Positions 17,250-27,439 of a stretch of 64,000 nucleotides of DNA are shown one piece after another. How positions within the stretch are numbered: position 1 is the first letter of the stretch; each line of letters opens with the position of its first letter. A model generated the notes under the pieces. That model worked only from the letters and a program-made list of their open reading frames with translations. It was not told where the DNA came from and did not search any database. Position numbers and translations under genes: made by a program. Origin of the DNA: Bacteroidota bacterium (lineage in GTDB: Bacteria; Bacteroidota; JABWAT01); NCBI GenBank assembly GCA_020161835.1, contig JAIUNL010000018.1:1-64000 (forward strand). Reading direction: 5' to 3'.

Positions 17250-20207
17250 TTAATCCGCAATCATACTAACAATATCGCCCATCACATTAATTGTAACGTG
17301 CATACGAAATTCTGTATTGCTTTCTCCCTTTACCGGATCTGAAACCCAAAATGGAACAGAAATAACGGCTGGCCCCACACGGTAACCGATCCCTGCATCA
17401 TAAATCAGGTTTCCGGCATCGAATTCATCAAGATTTTTGTACACATTCCCGGCATCTGCAAAAATTGAAAATCCGCCAGGTACAAATAAAGTCAGTTTGT
17501 TCGACCATCCTGTACGACCATTGACCTGTTCTGCATGTTTACCTGCACCATATCCCGGCATGTCCATTCCTGATCCATCAGAAATTCCATGAAGAACTGA
17601 AAAACCTCCAGCTCTTGAAAGTCCCCATTGCTGACCTCTTGGATCAGTGGTTCCGCCGGCAAAAATAGTTTCCTGGTTAGGAACCGTTCCAAATGAACTG
17701 CCAAAATAAGTTCTATATGCAAGCTTCAGCTCAGAAGTGAAGTTCTGACGGTATGAAAATGAAGTTTCAAACCTGGAAAAATCTGCATCAGTATCCTTGC
17801 TCTTAAATGACTTCGAAACTTCGGCATGCCAGGTTGCCAGATACGAACGGATTGAATTTTTTGCTTTGAGTTTCAGGCTCACAAGATTATATGAGGTTTC
17901 CTGATAAATGAGTTTGTTCATGTATGAATCGTCGTAAGTCGTAAAACGCCCCAAACTCAATTCGGCACTTGACTCATAATTCCGTTTGGAATGAACCAGA
18001 CGGGAATAAACTTCCTGCCGTTTAAATCCTTCCTGATCCAACATACTAAAACCATAATCCATATAGTTTAGCAAAAATCGGGGAAGTCGTGATTTGTAAT
18101 GATACCGGTAACCGATATCTCCCGATTCAGTTCCATAATAAACAGTGGCAAACTGCAGGTTTTTTCCTGTAATTGGATTACCGCTCCAGAATCCTGCACC
18201 GACCTGGAATTTATCAACCTCTGGCTCCCAGGCTAAAACCGGGAAAACATTGATGTCATATGCGTCAATTTTTGGAATTGCCAGAAACCAGTTAAAATTA
18301 AATTCCGGCCACTGCTTATTATTGGTATTGTCAAGCTCAAGAACTTCAAGTCCGAGATTGATACCAACTGTTTTTGCAACTGATTCATGTTCGAAAGTTA
18401 CCGTTTTTTCTTTTCTTGGATCCCATTTGGCGATAAGAGTATCACCCTTTTCTGTGATCAGATAAACCGGTGCTGGCATTACCATGTTTCCCTTATTTTC
18501 AGGAGTAACAGTTGTTTTAAAACCGCTACCCGTTTTTTCGGTAGAAAAATCGGCAACAACAAAGTCATTAATGGCAGTTGTATTTACCCATTGATTAAAA
18601 AACCAAGTTAAATCTTCACCAGCCGATTCACTGATTGCAGAATAAAAATCTTCAGGGGCAGGATGTTTGAATTTCCATTTCTCATAGTAGGATTGCATGG
18701 CTTTATCAAATTTTGGTTCACCCAGATACCATTTCAGGGCATCAAGCATTAATCCGCCTTTTTGATAGGTAATAACCATATTCCCGTTCCACATCTGATC
18801 AGCGGCAGGTATGTTGTTTGGCAGATCACTGTTTCTCCAGAATAAAGCCTGACACATCATCGAGTAAAACTCAGTTGAACCCAAAGGTCTCAGGAATTTA
18901 TTGACAAACGGTATTTCCATTGAATCCGGATTGCTGATAAAGGAATTGTTTTTCCCATATTTGGCATTTAAAGTTCTCATCTCATAAAAGGTATTGATTC
19001 CTTCATCCATCCAGGCATATTCACGTTCGTTAGTTCCAATAATCCCCTGAAAAAAATTGTGTCCAACCTCATGAGTGATAACCTGATCAAGCAGGGTTAA
19101 CCCTTTAACTGCTCCCTGACTGATCACCGTGATCATTGGATATTCCATACCACCACCTGCATCAAGGGCACCATCAACGACTGAGGCTTTGGGATGCGGA
19201 TACTTGCCAATCCAACCACTGTAGTATTTGATTGCATCAGTGGCAAACACAGCAGCATCTTTCCATCCGTCCCAGTTTTCGGGTTGGATGAGCGCATAAC
19301 CGATCACACCGTTTACACCGGTTGATTTTCTGACGAGAAACGATTCACTTGCAAACCAGGCAAAGTCCTGAACATTTTCAGCTTTGTAACGAACTGTTTT
19401 TTTAACCGTCCAATCCCGGTTTTTCTCAATATTTTCCTTAAATTCTTTTCGGTACTTTTCCTTTTCTTCCGATCCGGAAATTTCATAATACTTTTCAAGA
19501 ACCATGGCAAGCGAATCCATAAAAGCTACTTCTGAATCACTTTTTGTAAGGATTCCGGTTGCATCAATGACATAAGATTTCGGAAGGGTCAAACTAACAT
19601 CCCAGGTTCCGTATTCTCCATAAAACTCCCCATAATCGAGGTAAGAATCAGGATGCCAGCCTTTTTCATCGTAAACGACTACTTTCGGATACCACTGTGT
19701 TCCGCCAAAATTATTTTTGTCATATCCAATCCGGCTGAATACCTTCGGAAATTTGGTTTCGAATGAAATAGCTAAGGTAACAGATTCACCTGGCTTTAAA
19801 GGTTTTGGTAGGCTCACCTTCATTTCATCAATTGCATCAGGCTTTAAAGCTGTTTCCAATTTTTTACCATCCAAAGAAAACTCAGCGGTCATCCAGCCTT
19901 TTTCTTCTGGTTTACTTTCCGTAAAACCCCATCTTTTCATTTGAACCATTTGTTTTGCAAAGGGTGTAGTTTCATCCTTAAAAGCATTCGGGTAAAGATG
20001 AAACCAGATTTCATTCAACGTTTGTGCTGAATTGTTTTTGTAGGTAAAAACCAGATCTCCTTTCAGGGTTTTGGTTTCAGGAAATAATTCTGCTGAAATT
20101 TTGTAATCAACATCCTGCTGAAAGTAACCTGATTTTTGAGCCAAAGAAGGAAGTGTGAGTAAAAGCATGAAAAAAACGATAACAATTCGAATCATTCTGA
20201 GCTCCAT
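17250..20207 (-). CDS. M1-family zinc metallopeptidase with C-terminal outer-membrane barrel-like region
   Basis: 985 aa, exported (signal peptide IRIVIVFFMLLLTLPSLAQ). The N-terminal beta-saddle domain is followed by the catalytic domain: GGMEYP near residue 350 (GAMEN equivalent), then zinc motif HEVGH near residue 375, 18 residues, then the third ligand Glu in WMDEG. After about residue 640 the protein changes to alternating strands (YRYHYKSRLPRFLLNYMDYG and onwards) and ends FVPGGFSIFADAGNV...IGYRVGPAVISVPFWV, like the end of a BamA/surface-antigen type barrel. This suggests a peptidase tethered in the outer membrane. Most M1 aminopeptidases are cytosolic and lack this part. Possible second start four codons later. 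Confidence 0.88.
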   Translation of the reverse strand: MELRMIRIVIVFFMLLLTLPSLAQKSGYFQQDVDYKISAELFPETKTLKGDLVFTYKNNSAQTLNEIWFHLYPNAFKDETTPFAKQMVQMKRWGFTESKPEEKGWMTAEFSLDGKKLETALKPDAIDEMKVSLPKPLKPGESVTLAISFETKFPKVFSRIGYDKNNFGGTQWYPKVVVYDEKGWHPDSYLDYGEFYGEYGTWDVSLTLPKSYVIDATGILTKSDSEVAFMDSLAMVLEKYYEISGSEEKEKYRKEFKENIEKNRDWTVKKTVRYKAENVQDFAWFASESFLVRKSTGVNGVIGYALIQPENWDGWKDAAVFATDAIKYYSGWIGKYPHPKASVVDGALDAGGGMEYPMITVISQGAVKGLTLLDQVITHEVGHNFFQGIIGTNEREYAWMDEGINTFYEMRTLNAKYGKNNSFISNPDSMEIPFVNKFLRPLGSTEFYSMMCQALFWRNSDLPNNIPAADQMWNGNMVITYQKGGLMLDALKWYLGEPKFDKAMQSYYEKWKFKHPAPEDFYSAISESAGEDLTWFFNQWVNTTAINDFVVADFSTEKTGSGFKTTVTPENKGNMVMPAPVYLITEKGDTLIAKWDPRKEKTVTFEHESVAKTVGINLGLEVLELDNTNNKQWPEFNFNWFLAIPKIDAYDINVFPVLAWEPEVDKFQVGAGFWSGNPITGKNLQFATVYYGTESGDIGYRYHYKSRLPRFLLNYMDYGFSMLDQEGFKRQEVYSRLVHSKRNYESSAELSLGRFTTYDDSYMNKLIYQETSYNLVSLKLKAKNSIRSYLATWHAEVSKSFKSKDTDADFSRFETSFSYRQNFTSELKLAYRTYFGSSFGTVPNQETIFAGGTTDPRGQQWGLSRAGGFSVLHGISDGSGMDMPGYGAGKHAEQVNGRTGWSNKLTLFVPGGFSIFADAGNVYKNLDEFDAGNLIYDAGIGYRVGPAVISVPFWVSDPVKGESNTEFRMHVTINVMGDIVSMIAD

Positions 20208-20392
20208 TTTAAGTAGAAACAGTCATTTACGGGGAAACCAGTGAAAAGGTTTTGCATGGTTGCGGTTCAAAATTAAAAATGCATTTTTCCTGACAATAAT
20301 AAAACTGGACATTTACAATAATTGTAACTTGAATTTCACCAAACAGATAAGTAAACTATTGTTTTATAAAATGCATCGGGAGTAAAACAATC

Positions 20393-21316
20393 ATGAAAAC
20401 TGTCATAATTGGTGCTGGTGGAGTTGGCGGATATTTTGGAGGACTTTTAGCTGAACATTATACAGGGAAACCTAAAGAAGAAGTTATTTTCATAGCAAGG
20501 GGTGAACACGGGAATCAAATCAGAACCCACGGATTAACTCTCATCACCGATACTGAAACCCGGATTGTTAAACCTTCAGCAGTATTAAGTCACTTGAACG
20601 AATGTGGAATTGCTGATCTGGTTCTTATTGCAGTAAAAAATTATCACCTGGAAGATCTTATTCCGCAAATCCGCTCAATCTGCAATGAAAAAACGGTTAT
20701 TCTCCCGATCCAGAACGGAATTGGCAATTTTTCGATGCTTCAGCAGGCCAAATTGCCCGGAAAACTTTGTGACGGATTGGTGTATGTCATTTCAGAAATC
20801 CAAGCTCCAGGCGTGGTTCGCCGTCAGGGAACGGTTCAAAAGTTGATTTTTGGGCGTGAAGGTGGTCCAGTTGACGATTTGAAAGCTGTTGAATCCTATT
20901 TGGCAGATGCAGGAATATCGGTTGTTTTATCTGATCATCCTACCCGGTACAAATGGTTGAAATTTCAGTTTATTGGTGCGTTGAGTGCAGTAACTGCAGC
21001 GCATGATAAAACTATTGGTGAGGTTCTTGATAACCCCAAAATGTCTGAGGCTTTTATCAATATTATGGAAGAAATAGAATTTGTTGCAGCTGCCATCGGA
21101 ATTCAATTGCCCGATACCGCAACTCACAAATCCTATGAAATTGCAAAAAATTCACCTCCGCATGCGACAACGTCATTCCAGCGAGATTTCAAAGCGGGTA
21201 AACCAAATGAACTTGAAGCCTATCTCGGAAATTTTATCAAAATTGCCCGGGAAAAAGAAATCCCTGTTCTGGTAACTGAATCGTATTACAAAGAATTGAA
21301 AAAAAGAAGTAAGTGA
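20393..21316 (+). CDS. panE: 2-dehydropantoate 2-reductase (ketopantoate reductase)
   Basis: 307 aa. Would reduce ketopantoate to pantoate with NADPH in pantothenate/CoA synthesis. N-terminal GAGGVGGYFGG Rossmann motif (residues 7-17), conserved VKNYHLEDL and LPIQNGIGN blocks, the catalytic lysine helix region RYKWLKFQFIGALSAVTA, and the C-terminal ATTSFQRDFKAGKPNELEAYLG with the family S/D-x-x-x-G-K-x-x-E substrate motif. Stand-alone gene divergent from the M1 peptidase; the 185-nt spacer holds both promoters. ApbA/PanE paralogs can act on other 2-keto acids. Confidence 0.88.
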   Translation: MKTVIIGAGGVGGYFGGLLAEHYTGKPKEEVIFIARGEHGNQIRTHGLTLITDTETRIVKPSAVLSHLNECGIADLVLIAVKNYHLEDLIPQIRSICNEKTVILPIQNGIGNFSMLQQAKLPGKLCDGLVYVISEIQAPGVVRRQGTVQKLIFGREGGPVDDLKAVESYLADAGISVVLSDHPTRYKWLKFQFIGALSAVTAAHDKTIGEVLDNPKMSEAFINIMEEIEFVAAAIGIQLPDTATHKSYEIAKNSPPHATTSFQRDFKAGKPNELEAYLGNFIKIAREKEIPVLVTESYYKELKKRSK

Positions 21317-21339
21317 AAGACCGGGTATATATAAAAAAA

Positions 21340-21359
21340 GGGCGACCAACCGGTCGCCC
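21340..21359 (-). terminator. GC-rich hairpin with T-run on the minus strand
   Basis: Perfect 8-bp stem GGGCGACC / GGTCGCCC with AACC loop. Seven A residues precede it on the plus strand, so on the minus strand it is followed by a T-run, as in a terminator for minus-strand transcripts from the DUF1761 gene. The extended GGGCGACC...GGTCGCCCCTAC sequence also looks like widespread REP-type palindromes. Confidence 0.6.
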
Positions 21360-21420
21360 CTACGAATCTTAAACAGATCATTTATCCTTGGTAATTTATA
21401 ACCACCGTCTTTGTTTCCCC

Positions 21421-21456
21421 TGACATATCACCTGCCACTTATAACTTTTCACTTTT
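21421..21456 (-). repeat. Copy of the AAGTTATAAGTG 3'-end repeat after the DUF1761 gene
   Basis: On the minus strand, directly after the stop codon, it reads GTGAAAAGTTATAAGTGGC then AGGTGATATGTCAGG. It shares AGTTATAAGTG with the copies after clpB and after the LPP20 operon and has the same direction relative to its gene. Confidence 0.55.
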
Positions 21457-21457
21457 T

Positions 21458-21856
21458 TCAATGCCAGGCTCCCAAAATGGCTCCCATGATGGTAAACATG
21501 ACGGTAAAATAGCCGGCATTGATTGCAAAAAGCTTACCAGAAGTCATTTCAAAAAGAGTTAAAATACCCAGACATGGCAAGACAAATCCTATTCCTGTAA
21601 GAAATCCGTAAAGAATTCCGCCCTGCAAATCCACCTTCCCACCAAAGAACATGGCCAGGTTAAAAGCTGCAAAAAGAGTAAGCAGAAAAGCAAGTCCCAT
21701 GATCAATCCGGTATTGGCCGTTTTGGCTTTTTCTTCAGTTAAACCTGTTTCCTTCATCCAGACTTTTATAAAAAGAACAGGTGAATACCAAATTGCCCCA
21801 AGACCAAACCCGGCAATTCCTGCAACTAAAACCGCCCAGATATTTAAACCTTCCAT
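21458..21856 (-). CDS. DUF1761 family membrane protein
   Basis: 132 aa with four hydrophobic helices. The family hallmark is the first helix and loop WAVLVAGIAGFGLGAIWYSPVLF, then a short charged loop (KVWMKETGLTEEK) and three more helices. DUF1761 proteins are common small inner-membrane proteins of unknown function. It stands alone between panE (convergent) and clpB (co-directional, upstream of neither), with repeat sequences on its 3' side. Confidence 0.85.
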   Translation of the reverse strand: MEGLNIWAVLVAGIAGFGLGAIWYSPVLFIKVWMKETGLTEEKAKTANTGLIMGLAFLLTLFAAFNLAMFFGGKVDLQGGILYGFLTGIGFVLPCLGILTLFEMTSGKLFAINAGYFTVMFTIMGAILGAWH

Positions 21857-21980
21857 CGAATGCTCCCTTTCAAAAAATAATTGTGGATGAAAAGGTAATT
21901 CAGATTTTATCTTAATTGCAACAGAACCGAAGCTTGGTTTTAAAATTTTAATAATTCCGGGTTGACTGATCCTTTTTTTT

Positions 21981-22049
21981 CACTTACCACTTGTAACCCC
22001 GAAGCCAGTTCGGGGTCTTCACTTCGCTCGACTTATAACTTGTTGTTTG
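21981..22049 (-). repeat. Composite 3'-end repeat with hairpin after clpB
   Basis: Starting at the clpB stop, the minus strand reads AGTGACAAACAACAAGTTAT, then AAGTCGAGCGAAGTGAAGA, then a hairpin CCCCGAA / TTCGGGG (loop of 5), then TTACAAGTGGTAAGTG. The order AGCGAAG-block then CCGAA/TTCGG hairpin recurs at the end of the radical SAM gene near 48.74 kb, which identifies a composite repeat. Confidence 0.65.
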
Positions 22050-24674
22050 TCACTGATTTGTGTAAGCAACTTTCCCGAAGTCAAATCCATTTTCCGTCTG
22101 AATGACTTCAAGATGATCCCCTGATTTTATCTGACCGGAAAGGATTTTTTCAGAAAGTGGGTTTACTATATGCTTTTGAAGTAATCGTTTCAACGGACGG
22201 GCACCAAACTGAGGATCATACCCCATATCCGCCAGACGATTCTTTGCATGTCCATCCAGAGTGAGAAAAATTCCTGCCTTTTCAGCAAGTTTCTGAATCC
22301 GTTTGAACTGGATCGACACAATTTCACCAACTTCTTCTCTGTTGAGCGGATGGAAAACAATTATTTCATCCACCCGATTCAGAAATTCAGGTCGAAGGGT
22401 TTGCCTCAGCAGTTTAAGCAGATTTTCACGGATTTCTTCCAAAATGACTGACCGGTTATTACCTGTCAGATTGGCTAGTTCTTCCTGAATCATGTGAGCA
22501 CCCAGGTTACTGGTCATGATTACAATGGTATTCCTGAAATTCACAGTTCGTCCCTGATTGTCGGTCAAACGTCCATCATCAAGAACCTGAAGCAAAACAT
22601 TGAATACATCGGGGTGAGCTTTCTCGATTTCGTCGAGCAAAATCACCGAATAGGGTTTTCTTCTGACGGCTTCGGTCAGTTGCCCGCCTTCATCGTAACC
22701 AACATATCCCGGAGGTGCCCCAATTAATCGTGACACTGAGTGTTTTTCCATATATTCACTCATGTCAATCCGGATAATGGCCTGTTCATCATCAAACATG
22801 AATTCGGCCACGGCTTTTGCCAGTTCCGTTTTACCAACACCCGTCGTACCCAGAAAAATAAAAGAGCCGATAGGTTTATTTTCATCCTGCAAACCTGCCC
22901 GGGATCGTCTGACTGCTGCAGAAACGGCTTCAACGGCTTCTTTTTGTCCCACCAACCGGGTTTTTAAACGGTCCTCCATGTACAGCAATTTCTGCCGTTC
23001 AGATTCGAGCATCCGGTTAACCGGAATTCCCGTCCATTTTGCAACAATCTCGGCGATATCTTCTGCTTCAACTTCCTCCTTCAGCATTTTTCTGGAGGTT
23101 TGAAGAGTCGCCAGTTTTTCGTTTGTTTCCTTGATTGATTTTTCAAGACTGACAATGGTTCCGTAACGGATTTCTGCAACTTTTCCATACTCACCTTCAC
23201 GTTCGTATTGTTCAGCCTGAGTTTTGGCAGTATCAATTGCGGTTTTAAGCTCCCTCAGAGTTTGAATAAAACCTTTTTCCTGAAGCCAGTGGGCTTTTAG
23301 TCCTGATCGTTCTTCCGAAAGTTGTGCAATTTCTTTCCTTATCTGACTTAATTTTCCCTCGTTTGTCTCATCTTTTTCCCGCTTGATTCCTTCCTGCTCA
23401 ATTTCCAGCTGCCTGATTGATCGTTCAATGATATCAAGTTCTTCTGGCATAGAATCAATTTCCATTCTCAGTTTGGATGCTGATTCATCAATCAGGTCTA
23501 TAGCTTTGTCCGGCAGAAACCGATCTGAAATATACCGGTCAGAAAGTTCAACAGCAGCAACAATGGCCGAATCGGTAATTCTCACGCCATGATGAACTTC
23601 ATATTTTTCCTTGAGTCCCCGAAGAATTGAAATTGCATCTTCGATTCCCGGTTCTCCCACCATGACGGGCTGAAATCGTCTCTCAAGGGCAGCATCTTTT
23701 TCAATATATTTTCTGTACTCGTCCAGTGTGGTTGCACCAACCGCACGGAGTTCCCCTCTTGCCAGGGCTGGTTTCAGAATATTGGCAGCATCCATCGCAC
23801 CTTCAGCAGCACCAGCTCCAACCAGAGTATGAATCTCATCGATGAACAGAATGTATTCGCCATCCGACTCAACAATTTCTTTCACAACAGCCTTTAAACG
23901 GTCTTCAAACTCACCCCGATATTTGGCACCGGCAATGAGTGCACCCATATCCAAAGCAAAAACCCTCTTGTTTTTTAATCCTTCAGGAACGTCACCGGCA
24001 ACCATTCGCTGGGCAAGTCCTTCGGCAATAGCTGTTTTTCCAACTCCGGGTTCACCAATCAGAACCGGATTATTTTTTGTCCGTCGACTCAGAATTTGCA
24101 AAACCCGTCTGATTTCATCATCACGGCCGATGACTGGATCCAGTTTTCCCTTCCGGGCAAGTTCATTCAGATCACGTGCATATTTTTCAAGTGCCTGATA
24201 CCGGCCTTCTGCATTTTTATCAGTTACCCGCTGATTACCACGGATTTCTTTCAAAACGTTCAAAATTGCCGGGAAGGTTATTCCGTAAGTTTTCAGAACA
24301 TCACCAACGGGTGTCTTCCACTCAGTCATAGCAAGCAATACATGCTCAGATGAAATAAATTCATCTTTTAAATCTCCCGCAATCTTCTGAGCAAGATCAA
24401 ATAAGGCCCCGGTTGAATGGCTCAGAAAGGGTTGTTGAACTGAACTTCCGGTAACCTTGGGGAATTTATCAACTGCCTCACGAATCTTCCCGGTCAGGGG
24501 TTCATAAGATCCGGTAAGTTTTTTAAGAATGGATGGAATAACCCCATCAGCCTCAGAAATCAAACCCAAGAAAATATGTTCAGGTTCTATAGATTGATGA
24601 TTCAGATTACCGGCAATCTGAATTGCATTCTGTATGGCTTCCTGGACTTTATCTGTCAATTTTTCAAAATTCAT
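22050..24674 (-). CDS. clpB: ATP-dependent disaggregase ClpB
   Basis: 874 aa Hsp100 hexameric AAA+ chaperone that threads aggregated proteins and works with DnaK. Domains in order: N-terminal Clp_N repeats (1-145), NBD1 with Walker [10 protein letters not shown] near residue 205, the long coiled-coil M domain (about 400-530) that marks ClpB rather than ClpA/ClpC, NBD2 with Walker [10 protein letters not shown] near residue 606, and the C-terminal domain with [12 protein letters not shown] good Shine-Dalgarno AGGAG precedes the ATG. A palindrome about 145 nt upstream may be a heat-shock site. dnaK lies 2.7 kb away on the same strand. Confidence 0.98.
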   Translation of the reverse strand: MNFEKLTDKVQEAIQNAIQIAGNLNHQSIEPEHIFLGLISEADGVIPSILKKLTGSYEPLTGKIREAVDKFPKVTGSSVQQPFLSHSTGALFDLAQKIAGDLKDEFISSEHVLLAMTEWKTPVGDVLKTYGITFPAILNVLKEIRGNQRVTDKNAEGRYQALEKYARDLNELARKGKLDPVIGRDDEIRRVLQILSRRTKNNPVLIGEPGVGKTAIAEGLAQRMVAGDVPEGLKNKRVFALDMGALIAGAKYRGEFEDRLKAVVKEIVESDGEYILFIDEIHTLVGAGAAEGAMDAANILKPALARGELRAVGATTLDEYRKYIEKDAALERRFQPVMVGEPGIEDAISILRGLKEKYEVHHGVRITDSAIVAAVELSDRYISDRFLPDKAIDLIDESASKLRMEIDSMPEELDIIERSIRQLEIEQEGIKREKDETNEGKLSQIRKEIAQLSEERSGLKAHWLQEKGFIQTLRELKTAIDTAKTQAEQYEREGEYGKVAEIRYGTIVSLEKSIKETNEKLATLQTSRKMLKEEVEAEDIAEIVAKWTGIPVNRMLESERQKLLYMEDRLKTRLVGQKEAVEAVSAAVRRSRAGLQDENKPIGSFIFLGTTGVGKTELAKAVAEFMFDDEQAIIRIDMSEYMEKHSVSRLIGAPPGYVGYDEGGQLTEAVRRKPYSVILLDEIEKAHPDVFNVLLQVLDDGRLTDNQGRTVNFRNTIVIMTSNLGAHMIQEELANLTGNNRSVILEEIRENLLKLLRQTLRPEFLNRVDEIIVFHPLNREEVGEIVSIQFKRIQKLAEKAGIFLTLDGHAKNRLADMGYDPQFGARPLKRLLQKHIVNPLSEKILSGQIKSGDHLEVIQTENGFDFGKVAYTNQ

Positions 24675-24817
24675 TTTTAACTCCTGAATTGATTCAAATC
24701 GTGACTAATTTTTAGTAACCAGAATCAACTCCTGTGCCGGAAATTTACGACTCTTTTTGTCAAGAATTCAGGAAAATTTTTCCGAATGATGGTCTCATTT
24801 AGTCAGAGTTAGGGCAA

Positions 24818-24840
24818 AACTGGCAGACTCACTGCCAATT
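24818..24840 (-). promoter_or_regulatory. Palindrome upstream of clpB, candidate operator
   Basis: TGGCAG-ACTCA-CTGCCA, a perfect 6-bp inverted repeat with outer A-T pairs beyond one mismatch, about 145 nt upstream of clpB and 110 nt upstream of the M14 gene, in their shared divergent spacer. No CIRCE element is present. Role is inferred from position only; it could serve either gene. Confidence 0.35.
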
Positions 24841-24949
24841 CACCTGTCTTCAAATCAGCAATTACCAGCAAACCTTGGTATATTGGCATAGTGAATCATA
24901 TTCACATTTTTGTTTTCTCAAACTGGTGTTCATTTGTATTGGAGTTACC

Positions 24950-27358
24950 TTGTTACGTTTTCTGGTTATTGGATTTTTGTCACTTCCCTTTTCTCTTTTC
25001 GCACAATCCCGTGAAGTCGATATTTTATTTACCGGACCGGATGAATTAAAACAACTTTCAAGGGTTGGTATTCCAATTGATGATGGTGGCTTGCAAAAAT
25101 CAGGTTCAGGTTATAAAATCAGAGCATTTTTGAATCCAAAAGAATTTGAATCTCTTGGAAAAGCTGGCGTTCAATTTTCTCTTGTTTCTGATAATTGGGA
25201 AAAAAAGTACAGTGAAAATCTTATATCAGATAAAAATCAGTTTGCCAAAGTTGCAGATTCTTCCAGAGTAAAATCCTTTAGATTGGGTTCAATGGGCGGG
25301 TACCTCACATTTGACCAGGTCACGGCTCTTTTAGATTCAATGGCTGAGGCAAATCCAAACATCATTTCGGGTAAGGTTTCCATTGGAAAAAGTCATGAAG
25401 GCCGGGATCTCTGGATGTGGAAATTATCTGATAATCCCACCACTGATGAATCTGAGCCGGAAGTTCTTTTTACCGGACTTCACCATGCCCGTGAAGGCCA
25501 GGGAATGACTTCAGCTCTTTATTTCATTCTTTATCTGATCGAAAATTATGGCAAAGATTCACAAACTACTTTTCTGGTGGATAACCGTGAAATTTATTTT
25601 GTTCCGGTTGTGAATCCAGACGGGTATGTTTTTAATGAAACCACCAACCCGAATGGTGGCGGGATGTGGCGAAAAAACCGGCGTTTAAATGAAGATTTCT
25701 CTTTCGGCGTAGACCTGAACCGCAATTACGGTTTCGGTTGGGGTCATGATGATGAAGGTTCAAGCCCGGATGCATCGACAAATGTTTACCGTGGCACAGC
25801 AGCCTTTTCGGAAAAAGAAACCCAGGTCATGCGTGATTTTTGCAATTCCAGACAATTTAAAGTGGCATTAAATTTCCACTCTTATGGAAACTTACTTATG
25901 TACCCGTGGGGCTATCTCAGTTCCACACTTACACCCGATTCTGTTCAGTTTACCCAAATGGCAACCGAAATGACAAAGTTAAACCGGTTTACAATTGGTA
26001 CAGGCGATCAGGCACTGGGTTATAAAACAAACGGGGATGCAGATGACTGGATGTATGGGGATCAAACCTCAAAACCTAAAATTATAGCAATGACACCTGA
26101 AATCGGGACAAATGACGATGGTTTCTGGCCACTGCCATCCCGCATTCTACCGCTTGCAGAAGCTTGTATGGAAATGAATTTTCGGTGTGTCTGGATGGCT
26201 GGTGGATATCCGGTGCTTGAGTCAACAAGTGTAGTGGATGAAAGTGGTGATGGGTATTTTAATGCCGGAGAAAAAGTGACTGCAACATTTACTCTGAAAA
26301 ATCTTGGTAATGAGCAACTGGGTTCAAGTTCTTATCAATATGCAATTCATCATTCTGAGATTATGGAAGTAATATTGTTTCCGATTCCTTTAAACCCAAT
26401 TGAACCCCAGCAAAAGACCCTGATACCAATAACTTTTTCTGTTCCCGACACACTTTCTCCTGGTTCACATTTTTATATCTCTTTGGGTGTTGATAATTCA
26501 GGAAATCATTTTGACTTTCAGAGTGATACTTTATTAACCGGAATTCCTCAAACCGTCTTTTCCGATTCATTTGACTCAACCTTAAAAAAATGGACGGTTT
26601 CGGGTGGTTGGAAACTGGTAACCAATGAAGCCGTAAGCTTGCCATCAAGTCTTCATGAAAGTCCGGGTGGCAATTATCCTAATAAAATTGAATATTCGGT
26701 TAAAACCCAAAACCCGATTCTATTGCCTTCTGATCGAAAACAAACGGTTCTTCAGTTCAAAACTCGCTGGGACATTGAGTATGATTATGACAAAGGACAG
26801 GTCTTGGTGTCACCGGATGGAATAATCTGGACACCCGTCAGAGGAAAATTGACTTCCCCTGGTTCTGGAATTGGGTTACAGGTTTTAAATGAGCCGTTAT
26901 ATGATGGTATTCAAAATGAATGGGTGACTGAGCAAATAAATTTAGGGACCTGGAAGCATTCTTCCCTTTTCATTCAATTTCTTTTCAAATCTGATGGTTT
27001 TACAACAGGAGATGGTTGGTATATTGATGATCTGAAGGTTTTAAACTACGAGGGCAAAAATCCGACTCAAGTCGAAATCAGCAAGCAAAAGGAAGAAGAG
27101 TTTATGGTTTTTCCGGCTTATCCGAACCCCTTCAATCCTGAAACTCAGGTTTCATTTCACTTACCCAAACCAGGTGCAGTGAGCTTTTCTCTTTTTGATT
27201 CTCAAGGGAAAAAGGTCATGGAAATCAACAGGGGAAACGTCCATTCAGGGATAAATACTTTTGCAATTAACGGTTCAAACCTTTCGACGGGTGTCTACTT
27301 TTTCAGGTTACAGTTTGAATCCAGTTTCAGATCAGGAAAGATTACTTTGATCAAATAG
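24950..27358 (+). CDS. Secreted M14 zinc carboxypeptidase with C-terminal T9SS-type sorting domain
   Basis: About 802 aa. I prefer TTG 24950 as start: GGAG lies 5 nt upstream, and it gives a clean signal peptide MLRFLVIGFLSLPFSLFAQ; longer in-frame starts exist. The catalytic domain has the zinc site HHAREG (HxxE, near residue 177) and NFHSYGN (third ligand His near 308), substrate-binding LNRNYGFGWG, and general base Glu in TPEIGT (near 382). Next come a CARDB/APHP-like region (VDESGDGYFNAGEKV...), an immune-inhibitor-A-like domain, and finally YPNPFNPETQ with a short beta domain ending GVYFFRLQF, the FCB-type sorting signal. Exported peptidase, cell-surface or released. Confidence 0.9.
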   Translation: MLRFLVIGFLSLPFSLFAQSREVDILFTGPDELKQLSRVGIPIDDGGLQKSGSGYKIRAFLNPKEFESLGKAGVQFSLVSDNWEKKYSENLISDKNQFAKVADSSRVKSFRLGSMGGYLTFDQVTALLDSMAEANPNIISGKVSIGKSHEGRDLWMWKLSDNPTTDESEPEVLFTGLHHAREGQGMTSALYFILYLIENYGKDSQTTFLVDNREIYFVPVVNPDGYVFNETTNPNGGGMWRKNRRLNEDFSFGVDLNRNYGFGWGHDDEGSSPDASTNVYRGTAAFSEKETQVMRDFCNSRQFKVALNFHSYGNLLMYPWGYLSSTLTPDSVQFTQMATEMTKLNRFTIGTGDQALGYKTNGDADDWMYGDQTSKPKIIAMTPEIGTNDDGFWPLPSRILPLAEACMEMNFRCVWMAGGYPVLESTSVVDESGDGYFNAGEKVTATFTLKNLGNEQLGSSSYQYAIHHSEIMEVILFPIPLNPIEPQQKTLIPITFSVPDTLSPGSHFYISLGVDNSGNHFDFQSDTLLTGIPQTVFSDSFDSTLKKWTVSGGWKLVTNEAVSLPSSLHESPGGNYPNKIEYSVKTQNPILLPSDRKQTVLQFKTRWDIEYDYDKGQVLVSPDGIIWTPVRGKLTSPGSGIGLQVLNEPLYDGIQNEWVTEQINLGTWKHSSLFIQFLFKSDGFTTGDGWYIDDLKVLNYEGKNPTQVEISKQKEEEFMVFPAYPNPFNPETQVSFHLPKPGAVSFSLFDSQGKKVMEINRGNVHSGINTFAINGSNLSTGVYFFRLQFESSFRSGKITLIK

Positions 27359-27381
27359 GTTAATCCCACTTTTCAGGCAAT

Positions 27382-27412
27382 AAAAAACCCGGTTCAAGAC
27401 CGGGTTTTTTAT
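27382..27412. terminator. Bidirectional terminator between the M14 gene and dnaK
   Basis: Stem AAAAAACCCGGT / ACCGGGTTTTTT with loop TCAAG between two convergent genes. A-run on one side and T-run on the other let it act on both strands. Confidence 0.93.
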
Positions 27413-27439
27413 TTTATAAGGAACGAAGAGTTGAACAGG

